This document shows positions 1 through 11,521 of a stretch of 64,000 bases of DNA, one piece after another. The first letter of the stretch is position 1, and each line of letters opens with the position of its first letter. The stretch lies in contig ML210255.1 in assembly GCA_004369085.1 (NCBI GenBank), positions 33,352-97,351 of the forward strand, written 5' to 3'. Origin of the DNA: Coprinopsis marcescibilis (taxonomy: Eukaryota > Basidiomycota > Agaricomycetes > Agaricales > Psathyrellaceae). The position numbers and the translations under genes are program-made. The notes under the pieces are model-generated. The model saw only the letters and a list, made by a program, of their open reading frames with translations. It was not told the origin of the DNA and made no database searches.

Positions 1-2155
1 CACAAGTCCCAATGTGCGAAAGATCAAGCTTGCGTGGGCTCCAGCATAACAATATAGCTGTCAGGCTGCAGCCAGAAGGACTGCATAGAAGGTTTAATTG
101 AGATTTCATGATTCAACCTATTAAGATTAGTATCGTCCAGTATTTCACGACAGACGGTCACAAGACCCATGCAAAAGACCAGGCTGAAAGTTCATGTATA
201 GTATGTATAGTATGTAAATACTCATTCCAGTAAGAATGTGGGAGGGAAACAGATGAAAAACGCTCACTTTCGAGGGGCATACGACTTTTAAGTTTTGTCA
301 TTCCCGAACACGCGAACATTAAAGCTGTCGATTAATACTTAGTAAGTTATCGCAACGATCATGATTACGGTTGTATTGTACCAGTGATAGCACCATTCTT
401 ACGGCGCATTTGGGGATGCATATTGTTCTGGGGCACTAGGGAGTGTAACGAGGGCCCTGGGTAGCTGTGAGCATAAGCGCCCGACGGCAGATGTAAATCG
501 CCGACCTTGAAAGGCGGCACGGTCACAGCACGCGCACAAGCTACAGGTCATCCTATGTAACACCATATGCAAATTAGCCTCTACAAGTATATACCAAGTT
601 CTTTTGATTTCCGTTGTTATCGACTACGACTTCCGAGTATACAGATTAACACATAGGATGTAAGAAAAGGAGCCCAGGGAGTACGACAATATCGAATGAG
701 GGAACGTAATATCAGTCAACGCGAAACTTCTTCCGACTTGGTTCAAAAGATTATGATTAGGCTAATTTGATTTAATGGTGCGTAGATATCTTTTCCAATG
801 TGTCGCATCGGTCTGAGACTGTTAGAGATGCCTCCGCCAAGTCAGTGGTCCAAGTGTTCCGACCAGTCGCATGCGCCAATCTGGTGGAGAACTTTGACGT
901 AGCCGTTTACATCGAGAGCAATAAATGTCTTTGATATTCGGCTGATAAACTCCTACTGTCATGAAAGCAAAAAGTCCGAGAATGCATACAGTATACATGT
1001 ACGCCTTATCATGGTGTCATGCCACCGTTAAGGCCAACACCAGTAATATTATTGAAAGATTACCAAACACCGCCTTACCTTCAAAGCATTCGGATACGTC
1101 TTGTGCTGTAAATTCCCACTTTCACTCCACTTCTTTTTTTTCAAACCTTTGCAGAATTTTGTCACTTCTATCACATTGATCACCGCTCAGCGGGCATTTC
1201 GGGATGGGGCGAGGGTCCACGGGCGTTTAAAGCCTAGAACATGGCGCATATATTTCTCGGAGTAAACGTCATTGGGTGACATTAGATAGGGCATCTGGAC
1301 ACCCAATTTGGAGGACTCTCGCTTGACAGATATGGCAGCATGATTTGAAAAGAACAAGGCTGTGCATGGGTGGCCCTGAGGCGGTGGATATTTCCACCCG
1401 GACAATTCCCGAGTAGCGGAATACTAGTATTTCGCATAAATTTGCTGGGTATACGGCCACGAGGTCTCAAAGGCTACTATTCTTTTGTACGGTTTACGTC
1501 GCGCCCCTTGGTAGACTTTGGGTTGGCGCGATCATTTATCGGAGCTTTACATCTTTCTCTCCACAACCTACCACATCCTGGGAGTGCACCGTCAGACCCG
1601 GCTTGGGACTACTAACCTAGGGCAATGTATCCCTCTCAAACCCAGCGAGAAGTCCGTCAGAGGACCAGAGTCTTGCGAAAGCAGGTGTCTTCTAGTTGAC
1701 TCACAGCCTCGGCTCTCCTATTCTGGGCGGCGGGCGCCTATTGCGTCAGCGTCAGTGCCGTTTAGGCATCTCCAAAAGGGGATATCACAGTCCCGCAATA
1801 CCCCTCGAGGAGCCTCGAGGCTTGACTCAAACCGACAAGAACGCATGACTCGTTCAAGCGTGGGTTGACGGAGGCTATAAAAACAAACATTTGTCTGCCG
1901 TTCCCAACAGCCTGTAAACAGTGCCATCTGTTTCCAAGTTATCACCTGCAGGGGTGGCGGCGTATAAATACCTGGCTCGCGCTCACGTTATCGTCTCACA
2001 AATCTTGCCTCCTCTTGTTACCGACTCCACCCGACCTCCCAGTCCAGCATCAAACATTCTCCGAGTCATTAACTAGGACTTGACGCTCGCCGCTTATCAA
2101 CTGCTAACATCTCGACTGCTCGGGCGTTTATCTCGGTCTCGGTCTCGTTCCCGCT
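1..2155. other. No gene recognised
   Basis: No reading frame here has a recognisable family or a convincing exon structure. The longest frames are about 70-116 codons, overlap on both strands and look like chance. The right end (from about 1960) is the promoter and 5' leader of the DUF6699 gene. Confidence 0.5.
1963..1970 (+). promoter_or_regulatory. TATA box of the DUF6699 gene
   Basis: TATAAATA lies 186 nt upstream of the ATG at 2156. The region between is pyrimidine-rich, as is common in fungal 5' leaders. Assigned by motif and position only. Confidence 0.5.
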
Positions 2156-2888
2156 ATGTCTTGGAGTCCCTGGTATCCTCAAAATGGCGGTGGCGGCTTC
2201 GTGCCAAATCATGCCCCCCCAGTACACGGCTTCATTCCGCCGCATAATCAACCATACCCTCAATGGGGAGGGCAGGCCTACACAGACGCCTACGGAGGTC
2301 AACCACCGAGTACGCTCCATTCACTTATCCAAATGGTTCCGTCCGGAGCTCACCACGCCCACTAATACAGTTGCTGCCCAATACTCCGCAAAATTCCCCA
2401 CCCTCCACCCAATACTCGCCAACGACACCACCAAGCTCCGGTTTGACCTCAAACGGAATCCGCAATCAGAGATCCTGGCCTCGACTTACTACTCAAACCG
2501 TAATCTCCCCGCCAAAGCCACGCCAACCAACAAATTCCGGATAATCAGCAAGAGCTTTCCATGGTCGATTGATATTAGTCCGCCAGGGGTGAACGTGACT
2601 GTAGGGATGGTGTGGGACGCCCTCTACGCCTGCCTTCAAGAGCCTATTCAAGACTCGGAATGGGGGCTGATCATCCTGGATAAGAAGGCCAAGGAAAGGA
2701 TTGAAGCTGCTGCCAAGAAGAGGACTGAGGCTGATCCGTCGTCGGACAAACGAATCAAGAGGATCGACTATCTGGGAGATGTGACGTTGTTCAAAGGATT
2801 GGAAAAGGACGACGATTATGCAAAGACGAGATTAATGCCAACCACACAGGCGTGGCATGATACATGGCTCGTCAAACTGACTTCGTAA
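2156..2888 (+). CDS. DUF6699 domain protein
   Basis: Two exons, 2156..2309 and 2371..2888, give 223 residues. The intron (GTACGC ... ACTAATACAG, 61 nt) moves the reading from frame 2 to frame 0, so a longer uninterrupted frame starting at 2184 is not the real start. The N-terminal part (MSWSPWYPQNGGGG) is rich in Pro, Gly, Trp and Tyr. It is followed by a globular region beginning HPILAND and containing SFPWSIDI, GVNVTVGMVWDALY and a charged helix, then a C-terminal RIDYLGDVTLFKGL motif. This order is typical of the DUF6699 family, which is common and multi-copy in Agaricomycetes and has no established function. No signal peptide or membrane segment is visible. A TATA box precedes it. The alternative donor at 2298 would also keep the frame. 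Confidence 0.8.
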
Positions 2889-3344
2889 ACCTCGTCTTAC
2901 TGGGATACTGTCTTGTACCACCACTCTCGGGTCGTTAAGGTTGTAATGTATGATATTTGTCGAATAAACGAATGTACAACAGGAGTCCTCATTATAGAGC
3001 TGATAAGAAAAGCACACAGTGCCTCGATTTCGTATAGAGTCGTAGGGTCGTGATCATGAATGAACGTGAAAGGGGGTGTCCGATGGAAGACAGATAAAAA
3101 TACACACAACGAAAACGAAGCCGTTTACGGCACAGGGAGATACATACGTCGTCCAAAATTCCAAATAGATAACAGTCTAGAAGCGCCGCTTTGCACCCGG
3201 AGAGTCAATCTCCGTTCGAAAGAGTTTGAAAAAGAATGAGTAATCGTCTAAAAATAGAACGAAATTTAGCATCAAGCTCGACTTTGATTCAAAGGTTGAT
3301 AGTAAGCAACTCACGTTAGTGTTATAGCCGAGCTGATGCATCAT
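2889..3344. other. Convergent intergenic, 3' regions
   Basis: Lies between two converging genes. I see 3'-UTR-like AT-rich sequence and no supported gene. Confidence 0.5.
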
Positions 3345-3992
3345 CTACCAACGCGGTTGATAGCTATGTGCATAATAGCTCGAAGTGCCACTGGCACTAG
3401 CCATCTGAGCCTGAGCCTGTCGCTGCTTCTGCTCCCGCTCTTGTTGCATCCTCCTATGCCATTGAGCCTGCTCGACGGCCTTCTGCATCTCATAAGCTCG
3501 CACAGCAGGATGATCATAGTAGTCATCCTCCGAAAGGGGCGTAATCGTCGCCCTTGCGCCTTGATAACTATGATTACTTGATGATCGAGCCATAGGTGTG
3601 ATGGTATACCCGAGGGTTGATGATCCCGTCGAGGGACCGGAAGGGTATTGGCGATATGCATGATCACGAGGTGGTGAGCCATGAGATGGTGGGTGCTGAG
3701 AGATATGTGTGGTACGGGGTGGCGACGAAGATGCGAATTTAGGGCTACGGTTGCTCGCAGGTATTGACCTTGACCTCGATTGGAGCGCGGGGGCGATGGG
3801 AACAGCGGTGCGATGTGAGGGCGGCGACACATTGACAGGGGGTTGCATCCGAGGCGGAAGAAGTATGATAACCTTGTGTTTAGGAGGCGAGGAGCTGGTT
3901 CCGGAACCACTCGAGCTGCGGTGGTGGGAGTGCTTGGACTTGCCATGAGACGGTGACGAGTGACTGGATTGTTTCGTGGACGACGTAGGCAT
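3345..3992 (-). CDS. Ser/His/Pro-rich basic protein
   Basis: Single-exon frame of 215 residues. The first 70 residues are dominated by Ser, His and Lys (SHSSPSHGKSKHSHHRSSSG), the middle by Ser/Pro with Arg. Residues about 155-195 form a likely amphipathic or coiled-coil helix rich in Gln, Glu and Arg (MQKAVEQAQWHRRMQQEREQ). There is no signal peptide, membrane segment or catalytic motif, so it is probably a disordered nuclear or cytoplasmic protein. Support comes from the length, the biased but coherent composition and a minus-strand TATA box 117 nt upstream. I do not recognise the family. A further 3' exon cannot be excluded because the stop falls shortly before AT-rich sequence. Confidence 0.6.
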   Translation of the reverse strand: MPTSSTKQSSHSSPSHGKSKHSHHRSSSGSGTSSSPPKHKVIILLPPRMQPPVNVSPPSHRTAVPIAPALQSRSRSIPASNRSPKFASSSPPRTTHISQHPPSHGSPPRDHAYRQYPSGPSTGSSTLGYTITPMARSSSNHSYQGARATITPLSEDDYYDHPAVRAYEMQKAVEQAQWHRRMQQEREQKQRQAQAQMASASGTSSYYAHSYQPRW

Positions 3993-6524
3993 GATTAACG
4001 GTCAACGCTGGTGGTGCGAATTAGAATGTACGACGGAGCGAGGTTGGTAGGAGAGGGTGCTTGTAAGGTGGTTGAAAAGTGAGTTCATAGTATCGTTTTC
4101 GACTAGTCTTTATAGGACGAGCACGACAGTCAAATGGAGCATGGCAGCAAAGCTTGAGAGTGTTCAACAGCTGCGTCATCTCCTCAGCGCCATATGGCCA
4201 TGCCATTTAGAGCATCCCATCCCGATCCAGAAATGAGCATGCAGCATGTCAGCGGGACCATGGAACTCTCCGTGCCCGAGTCCGAAGATATAGGCCGCGT
4301 TGCACTGAGTCACCACCAAGTTGCGTTCCATTGTCCGGGCAGTCCAGCTGAATTACGTCAAAAGGTCCCTAGAGATAAGATAAAAAGCAAACAGGATATG
4401 TTAAGGTTGATGAAATCAAAGTTGGGAGTAGGAGCAGAACTTATCTTAAACAATGTCTTCGCAGAAGGTGCCTTCGCCGGTTATTGTGCTGTGGCTTGTC
4501 TGCATATGCACAGTCGAGCACCACATCTTTACAGCCCAGTGGATAATCTGGGGGCATCATATTCCAAGACACGCGTTTGCCTCGTGTTCCTGACACTGTT
4601 TATCCAAGCTTCTGAGCTCCATATCTATTATACGCATAGCTCCAGTGGATTCGCTGGTAGACACTTCGGAATGTTGGTGGATTGTGATCACGCGGCGCCT
4701 AGAACTCCTAGAGAACTGACGTGTCCGCGTGTAGGACGAAAGCGAGAACGAGATTCTTTGTTTTACAGGCGAAAGGGAAACGGTGAGCGCATAATACAGT
4801 CGCGATGCTTAGTCTTCGGACCCACCGATGCTCCCGACACTCTTCCGAGCAAGTGGATCCATAGTTACGTCATCGACCAGCAGTATCGTAGACCCTCTCT
4901 CCAGAACCCTACGTCGTCGATCGAAACCGGGCGAGTCCGCGAACGCGTTAACCCCTAATCTCGCTCCTCTCTGCAGGACAACCGTCAGGATGTGGTAGGT
5001 AGCCATCTGTTCCGACGGGAAGGGAAATCAAAAAGTATCGTGACATGTCGGACCTTGGTCTATGCACTTGAGCGTTTCTAGCTCTGGCCGGTAGAATAAA
5101 CAGCAACACAGAGGCATTAGGCGCTTACTTCCATCGTTCTAGAATTTTCGTGGAGTAACCTGAGAATCATGAAACGAGGCAAAGACAGGAGTAGCAGTTG
5201 CAGGCTGTGTTTGTCATTAGGCTTGGAGCAATAAAGAACTTCACTGTCTGTTTAGGAAGAACACGAACCTGTGGATATCGACATGCTGTCGAGTCATAGG
5301 ATCGGTCTTCTATAAAGGATTGGGGTACGAACTGGGATGATCAGGGTCAGAAGATGTAAAAGATTAATTAGTTTTGAAACGTACACTCGATCTGAGGTTC
5401 ATGCCATTCGTCTGGATAGCGATAAATAAGGTTCAATAGCGAAGCCCAAAGGCAGAGCCAATCATTTTGGTCAGAACCGATAGCGTCATTAACTTTCCAG
5501 GCGGGTACCGGCTAACTTCGGGATTTCTCTCCCAAGGCATTTCGAGCGATTCCCTCCAGCCGCCGACGGGAAGAACAGCCGAGAATTTTGAACAACAAGT
5601 TCACCGTGCCCCCAACGCTGGTTGAGTGGGAGTGTACGGGATCATCTGCGAGGGGTCAAGGCCATGCCTAGCGTATCTTCTGCATTTCGCTGGGCCCAGG
5701 TCGGAAATGAGACTCCAGTCCCAAGTATACGTCTCTGTTGATGTTCATGGGGCTAAGACCTCATCTGGAGAGATGAAACCACTCTGGGACCGACCAGCTC
5801 TCGAGCGCCGAGGACCAGGTAATTCGGTCGGACCAATAGGAGGCGGGTAGTTAAATAGTGCACGGGTTCTCCTTGGAGCTAATCGCGGTTAGACCGAGAG
5901 CAGTGAAGGTGAAGGCATATCGTGTTGCGGGCCCCCGTTCATGGTCAGTCGATCGTCACGGTATTGTTATGCTTTGCTGTCATTTAATGCAGTAGGTCAA
6001 AAACGAGAAGCTGTTTTGCCTCCCAGAGACTCCTGAGGATAACTAGACGCTTAAAAGGTGCGTTAAAATCGGTGAACTACCAGCCGTCGGAGATCCAGAT
6101 AGCCAGGCTCTGCACCACACAGGTAGTATAAAACAACCCTCGAATCTTGACAGCATGTTTCATCGCCAAAGAACTGGGGCCATTTCCGAGACCGAGTGTT
6201 CGAAGATAGATGTGTAGGAACGAGGCGCGTAACTCCTCGAATGTGGTCGTCTAAGAGGCTAAGCAAGGCGAGGAGTATGTTCGAATAGGTCAGCCGCGTG
6301 TTGTCCAGGAAATTCGGCCGCCAGTAGGACAAACACACAGATTACGCTAGGAGGTGCAAATCCTTTCTGGTGGATATGGTCGCAAACCAGAGATGGTAAA
6401 GAAGCAGATGTGTAGCGTGAAGACAGCGTGAAGAAAGGAGAAATGAAGTTGCTGTTCTTCGGAAGTTGCCGAACTGTGAGAATAGATGTCCGTTCTGAGC
6501 GATGGCTCCTGAGCCTCGCCAAAC
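3993..6524. other. Gene-poor stretch with one doubtful frame
   Basis: Apart from the minus-strand TATA box I find no supported gene. A plus-strand frame at 4194..4958 (254 codons) is long for chance, but its composition is erratic (high Cys/His, no domain, no helix pattern). I leave it unannotated. Confidence 0.45.
4109..4114 (-). promoter_or_regulatory. TATA box, minus strand
   Basis: TATAAA on the minus strand, 117 nt upstream of the ATG at 3992. Assigned by motif and spacing. Confidence 0.45.
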
Positions 6525-7638
6525 ATGTTTCCTCTCGAACTCACATCTCGACCATTACTACGCGGGGTTTGTTTTCAATATAATCCTACCCAACTGTCCA
6601 AATCGATTCAGTATGCATTGCGAAACCCGTCAACTGCCACGTTCTCCGTGCAGTCAAGCAGAAGGCCATTCACCAGCGTAACGCTTCCTCGTCACCAATT
6701 GGGTGCTGAGCTCAAGTCTGGTACTGTTGCTAGCTCGGGTTCAACGAGTTCCTCCAAAAATTCAGGTGCATTGAAACTGCCATGGTCAGAGCGTATGAAT
6801 GTTGTTAATCTGTCTGTGGGTCATGTTGTTTGTTCTGTTTAACCTGCCGGTTAGCTCATTAGCTCTGGACGGAAACAGTCAACACCACACTTGGAAAACC
6901 TGCTCGCTTTGTACCGCCTTGCTCAGGACCCTGCCAAAACGAAGTGTCCTGAACTGCCGACACTTCCCCCACGGGCAAAGGGATATCCAACACCGTGCTT
7001 GACGCGCCCGGAAATCCAGGAACTACTGATCCCAGTTGTCGAGCACGGCTGGACCGTCGAATTCAAACTACCGGAGGACAAGACCACACAGTCGGAGAAC
7101 GACGAACCCGATTGTGGATGCGGACACTCTTCGGTAAGAAAACGGCCTGTGATCCTGTGTGTTTCTCCCTGACAACCATTGCCTACATGAACAGGCCGAC
7201 ACACCGCACGTTCGCGAGCTACCGTTCCTCGTGCGACGCTACCGCTTCAATTCGCCTACCGGAATACAGGAGTACCTGTCAGATGTTCGCAATATCTCCA
7301 ATATCGGAGAGAATGTGAGTCCCTTGGAAATAGGCTCAGAGAAATAAACGGTGCTTACATTCGGTGGGTTACTGTAGCACCACTACGATTCGTACACAAT
7401 AACCTCGAATGAATTGGCGTTGTTCGTGCAAACACACAGCGCGAAGAAACCACGTCACTTTGTAGGCGGTTCAACAACTGAGTGGGTCCCCACTGTGGGC
7501 ATCACAGTCCGTGATATTCGATATGCCATCCTCCTGGAACATCTCTACCGGCTCCAAGACACTAATGCTGTCACCGACCCCCCACATACGCCATACACGG
7601 ACCAGTTAATGATCGACCGCCTCCTTGGAACGCCTTGA
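6525..7638 (+). CDS. Pterin-4a-carbinolamine dehydratase-like protein
   Basis: Four exons are supported. Exon 1 starts at 6525. Exon 2 ends at 7133, exon 3 is 7195..7314 and exon 4 is 7378..7638; introns 2 and 3 (GTAAGA...CAG, GTGAGT...TAG) are clear. The first junction is unresolved: 6801..6854 or 6812..6862 both keep the frame. The N-terminus is Arg/Ser-rich with few acidic residues, suggesting a mitochondrial presequence. The domain shows LTRPEIQELL and GWTVEF, then RRYRFNS, then HHYDSYTITSNELALFVQTHSA and GITVRDIRYA. This matches the PCD fold, in which a His-His pair and a later Thr-His supply the catalytic histidines. PCD dehydrates 4a-hydroxytetrahydropterin. Odd points: the usual Pro after HH is Tyr, and about 20 residues are inserted between TH and GIT..D. 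Activity is therefore uncertain, and a noncatalytic role is possible. Confidence 0.7.
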
Positions 7639-8185
7639 ACATCCGACACGAGGAATTCGCCTTCCGAAAATCCTGCTCCCGTGGTCCCCGGTTTCTCACC
7701 TGACAAGCGCGAAATTATCAGGTGGTTAGCAAAAGAGGTGTGGTGCACATGGTAGCTGTCGATCCTGGGTATCCGACACTTGCTCAAGCCTACATTCCAT
7801 CTCTGTTTACAATGCACTACTACGTTAACACACACATAGTTCTGTCGCTTTGACACATGTACCACATCGTATTCATCAATTTGAAGAGGATAGTACCAGA
7901 TTCTATCCATAGTTGTTCAGTATTCATGCTCCAGGACTCGGTTATTCGGTGGAAAGGATGATTTGTGACAAAGAAGCATCACTGCCATCATTCCATCTCA
8001 CAGTGAGAGAGCTTCCGCCGGTGTGTGGGCCTTACTGCCCCCATAATCAAGCGACCATGCGTCCCCATACCATCTTCACCACCCCCTCGTCTCTGCCATA
8101 ACCCGTTGCCTGTGTCAGCTACGCTCCCGATAGACACTTATATACATCCTTACTGTTACTTGGGAGCAAACATACCACAGCGACC
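7639..8185. other. Intergenic, promoter of the hydrolase gene
   Basis: Nothing beyond a TATA-like box near the right end. Frames on either strand are short and unrecognisable. Confidence 0.5.
8139..8145 (+). promoter_or_regulatory. TATA-like box of the hydrolase gene
   Basis: TATATAC-type motif about 45 nt upstream of the ATG at 8186. The short distance implies a short leader. Confidence 0.35.
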
Positions 8186-10078
8186 ATGGCAGAAAGCTTC
8201 ACCCGCCCACGCAAGCCCATCCCTTCGCCCGAATTCGGCGGGCGAGAGCGTCTGGCCCCCCTAGAAATCGCACCGAGCATGCTCCCGCTCGATCTCTCGC
8301 TCTTCCCCCCTCTGCGGCTCGCAGCACTCGACAGCTGCACCACGCACGATGTAAGCCTGCACTGGACGCCCGCTGCCTACCCGCGGTGCATCTCGACGCC
8401 CGGCCAGGTGGTTGTGCCCCAAAACCTCAGCGGGAAGGAGAGGAAGAAGTGGCTGTATGCGACTGCAGAGCAGTTGGTCAAGGAGAAGCGGGCGGTGGAG
8501 GATGGCCTGACCAAGTTCAAGGGGAAGGTTGAGGAGAGGGAGGATAGGGTGTTTAAGAAAGTTGGTTTGTGGAATTCGGTGTTTAGGGTTAAGAGGAGGA
8601 AGGTGGAAGGCGAGAGGTTGGATCCGAATGTGAAGAGTATTACAGTCGTTGCTACGCACCCCGTTGGGTTGCATAAGGAGGTTGGTGGTCGGTTGTATCT
8701 AATACGAACAGTATCTGAATGATTTGGGTTATAGACGTACGAAGTTCTGTTCAGGCATTTGATAGACCTGACTGAGCAACCTGGATCCCTTATTCGTTTC
8801 GAAGAGCTTTGGTCACTGGAGAGTGTTGACCATGGCGACTCATCCCTCGTGAACGGCTCCAATGTCCCCAAGATCGGTATGTCCTCCCTGTCTTCATGTG
8901 CACACTCGTTCGTTAAACCAGTCCAGGCGACTGCTCTGACTATGCAAGAGACCTAGCCAACTTTTGCCTCAACTACCTTCCCCAGCCCTCCACCAGCCAG
9001 GTCCCACCCGCGCTCGAGCGCGTCAGCCCCTCCGTCTCCCAGACCCGCAAGAACGACGGGTTCCTCGGGGAAGGGCGCATCCTCATCTCACTGGGACACT
9101 CATTGGGCAGTGTCGCTGGGTAAGGGCTCACTGCTTACCCCCTTGCGTATTTCTGACATCCATTTGCGGCTAACAAGTGTGCTCTGCGCCATCAGCTACC
9201 CCAGGATCTTTTCGGCCCTCATCCAGAGCGAGACGACCTTCTTCCCAAGGGTTATAAAGCCGAAGATCGAGGCGGCGGGAGGGGCTGTGCCCTTTATCAT
9301 GAGTGCGCTTGGAAGGAAGGCCGTTTGGCCGTCAAGGTAACTTGTCCGAAGTGCATACTACCCCCATCCATCTCTGACGGACGTCTTCACTCTCACAGGG
9401 AGGAAGCGAAGGCCAACCTTGCTAAATCCCCTCTCTTCTTGTCATTCCATCCATCCGTGTTCCAATCCTACATCGACCATGCGCTATGGGAAGATAAGGC
9501 GAACAACTGCGTTCGGTTGAAGTGCACGCCAGTCGGGGTGAGCTTGCTCCTTTCTTGCTATGCTAACGTTCGACCCCCCAGCTGATCAAATTCCTCTCGA
9601 TCTGCAGGAAGCGCGTAAATGGAACGAGCTGCTTTGCTTGAACGAAGGGTGGCAGCTGTTGCCCACATTGGACGAGAAAATCCCCCTCTACTGGATCATG
9701 GGGAGCACGGAGAATGCCAGCTTCATGTGAGCGTCACTTTGATCTTGAGTTTGAACAGGAGCTAATGGTGACAATTTAGCGTCGGAGGAAGCGAGGTCGC
9801 TAGAGACACAGTGTGGAGAAGGCCAAAGAATACTAGCAATATCAAATTGCCTGGTGCTGGGCATTTAGTGCGTAGTGGCTCTGATATCGTCTGTAGGCCA
9901 GTTGTTGACGTTGCGTACAGCTGATCCAAGAGATGCCCGATACATATGGTGAGCGTCCCGGCTGAACACATCTGAGGATGTCACCCTGACCACACACGTC
10001 TTTTATGTAGCGAAAGCGATGCTGGATTACCTGAACAAGCTGTACGTGGAGCAAGAACACCACAAGGCAAAGCTGTAA
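8186..10078 (+). CDS. Alpha/beta hydrolase, probably peroxisomal
   Basis: Nine exons: 8186..8680, 8735..8876, 8927..9119, 9196..9336, 9399..9537, 9608..9726, 9780..9867, 9921..9948, 10011..10078, giving 470 residues with all phases consistent. Family landmarks: ATHPVGLHKE (the HKE segment of fungal toxin-biosynthesis/lipase-type hydrolases), nucleophile elbow GHSLG with Ser271, a lid-like region with SPLFLSFHPSVFQSYIDHAL and CTPV, and the late motif LPGAGHL with catalytic His438. The acidic triad member is not pinned down. The last residues, AKL, fit the type-1 peroxisomal signal. Relatives include the peroxisomal yeast Lpx1 lipase and the peroxisomal AKT2-type hydrolases of Alternaria; the substrate here is unknown. 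A Lys/Arg/Glu-rich stretch near residues 75-145 is an insertion relative to compact hydrolases. It converges on the minus-strand OXLD-like gene. Confidence 0.85.
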
Positions 10079-10357
10079 GCTTCAAAATGAGGCAGAAATG
10101 GAAATAGCGGGGATGATAGTATTGCGTAGATTTCCTATATATTAAAATGTCTTGTAGAAAATATTATATGGACTTTACTGGGATAGCAGCATCTAGCGGT
10201 TGCTGAATATGATCCATCGTAGCATTTCGACAATGTTTGGGATGTTGTAGTCGGTGGTAGTTTCCTTGGGTCGCCGGGTATGACCTGTCGGTACGGACGG
10301 GTGCGCGTACAGACGATGAGCAAGCGTGTGTTGAAGCAGTTGTGGTAGTATCAAGCA

Positions 10358-10999
10358 CTAACTGAGGGCAGGTGTTGGCGCTGCTTGTAGGGTCGGCTGT
10401 TGCGTCGCTTGCTTTTTGGCTTGGAGTGCACGTTCGAATTCTTCAAACGCGTTGAGAACTTGACTTTGTCGTGGTGGAGAAGCAGAGGTTGCGCCATTTA
10501 CAGGCGCTATCGACGCAGGCCATTCGGATGTCGGCACACCCATCGTTTGGAGAGAGTTACGAAGCTCGGTGACAGAATCCTCGTATGCGGAGAGACTCTC
10601 TTCGTACAGATCGTAGACGCATATCGCGCAGCCGGACATGCAGCATTCTGCAGCACTAGACTGAGCACAAGTGTGGTCAGGACGGAATGAGTACTCACCA
10701 TCGTCCGCGGGTGGATCCGGTTTACGGGGAACTGTCAGACCTCGAAATGTCTGGACTGCAGGGACCCCAGGTTGGCGAGAAATGGTCTCGACAGAGTGGG
10801 TGCCACGTTCCAAGGTATCGACCTCGTGTATACGAGCTTCCTTTCCTCGTAAAGACCGCTCCAGTCGCCGGTATCGTTGGCTGAGATTCTGGCCGCCTCG
10901 GAGTGGGAGCTTCTTGAGTTCAAAGACTTTTGGTGGTATTTGGCTGCTACTAATAGAGCGAACCAGGCTCATCCAGCGTCTCTGGATCATGGATGCCAT
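10358..10999 (-). CDS. Oxidoreductase-like (OXLD1-type) mitochondrial protein
   Basis: Two exons on the minus strand, 10699..10999 then 10358..10647, encode 196 residues. The start MASMIQRRWMSLVRSISSS is an Arg/Ser-rich amphipathic presequence typical of mitochondrial import. After splicing, the core reads PPADDECCMSGCAICVYDLY, the hallmark of the oxidoreductase-like N-terminal domain (family of human OXLD1) with its CC..C..C cluster. The intron (GTGAGT...GCAG) is 51 nt, a multiple of three with no stop, so an unspliced message would insert 17 residues just before the Cys cluster. The C-terminal half contains helices and a Gln/Ala/Pro-rich tail. Biochemical function of the family is not established. 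It is divergent from CCP1, another mitochondrial protein. Confidence 0.8.
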   Translation of the reverse strand: MASMIQRRWMSLVRSISSSQIPPKVFELKKLPLRGGQNLSQRYRRLERSLRGKEARIHEVDTLERGTHSVETISRQPGVPAVQTFRGLTVPRKPDPPADDGEYSFRPDHTCAQSSAAECCMSGCAICVYDLYEESLSAYEDSVTELRNSLQTMGVPTSEWPASIAPVNGATSASPPRQSQVLNAFEEFERALQAKKQATQQPTLQAAPTPALS

Positions 11000-11435
11000 C
11001 CCGAGTCATTGCATTCGTCGTCGTCGTGCGGGTGAAGGAGCCAAGATGGCCCGTGCGCTGCCAATGGCCAGAGGCATAGACTTCCCACGGTTTAAAATAG
11101 AGAAATACATGTAGCCCCTATCGCTCTACCACCGCCTCCTCGTCATCCTCGTAACGTCGTTGGACATTGTCAAAGAGTCACAGGACAATATCATCGTTTT
11201 CTCGAGGGCTGATTCAGACAGTGGAGGCTCACGTGTCTTGACTTTCTATTACTCAGGATCCTAGCTACTCCTCTGCCATATGCTTGTTACGGAGACTACA
11301 CTCGACCTTGAACATTCATCCGAGTCCGAGTCGAGGATCACGACATCCCGCTTCCCAAACATGGTTTGAACTATCATTAGACGTGAGAGGGATTCTGTCT
11401 GATCTGAGACCTTCGCCGCTTCTTTGACATAAGAC

Positions 11436-11443
11436 TATATAAG
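11436..11443 (+). promoter_or_regulatory. TATA box upstream of CCP1
   Basis: TATATAAG lies 86 nt upstream of the ATG at 11522 and 365 nt upstream of the CCP1 ATG. If used, the CCP1 leader contains the small spliced ORF described next. Confidence 0.4.
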
Positions 11444-11521
11444 CGCTATGTTTCCAATTGAATGGGTGATTTGCTGACTCTTTCCCCCATCGTCATTGCT
11501 CGTCGCACGCAGAGGATCAAA

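Noticed and set aside
2184..2888. Longer uninterrupted start for the DUF6699 gene
   Set aside because: Splicing 2310..2370 from the ATG at 2156 joins the typical MSWSPW N-terminus to the domain; the 2184 frame lacks it.
3341..3946. Second long minus-strand frame overlapping the Ser-rich gene
   Set aside because: An out-of-frame shadow of 3345..3992 with Pro/Arg-rich nonsense composition.
4194..4958. 254-codon plus-strand frame
   Set aside because: Long for chance, but composition is erratic with no domain, no helix pattern and no splice or homology support.
10671..11114. 147-codon plus-strand frame
   Set aside because: Antisense to the OXLD-like gene, whose Cys cluster and presequence are clear.
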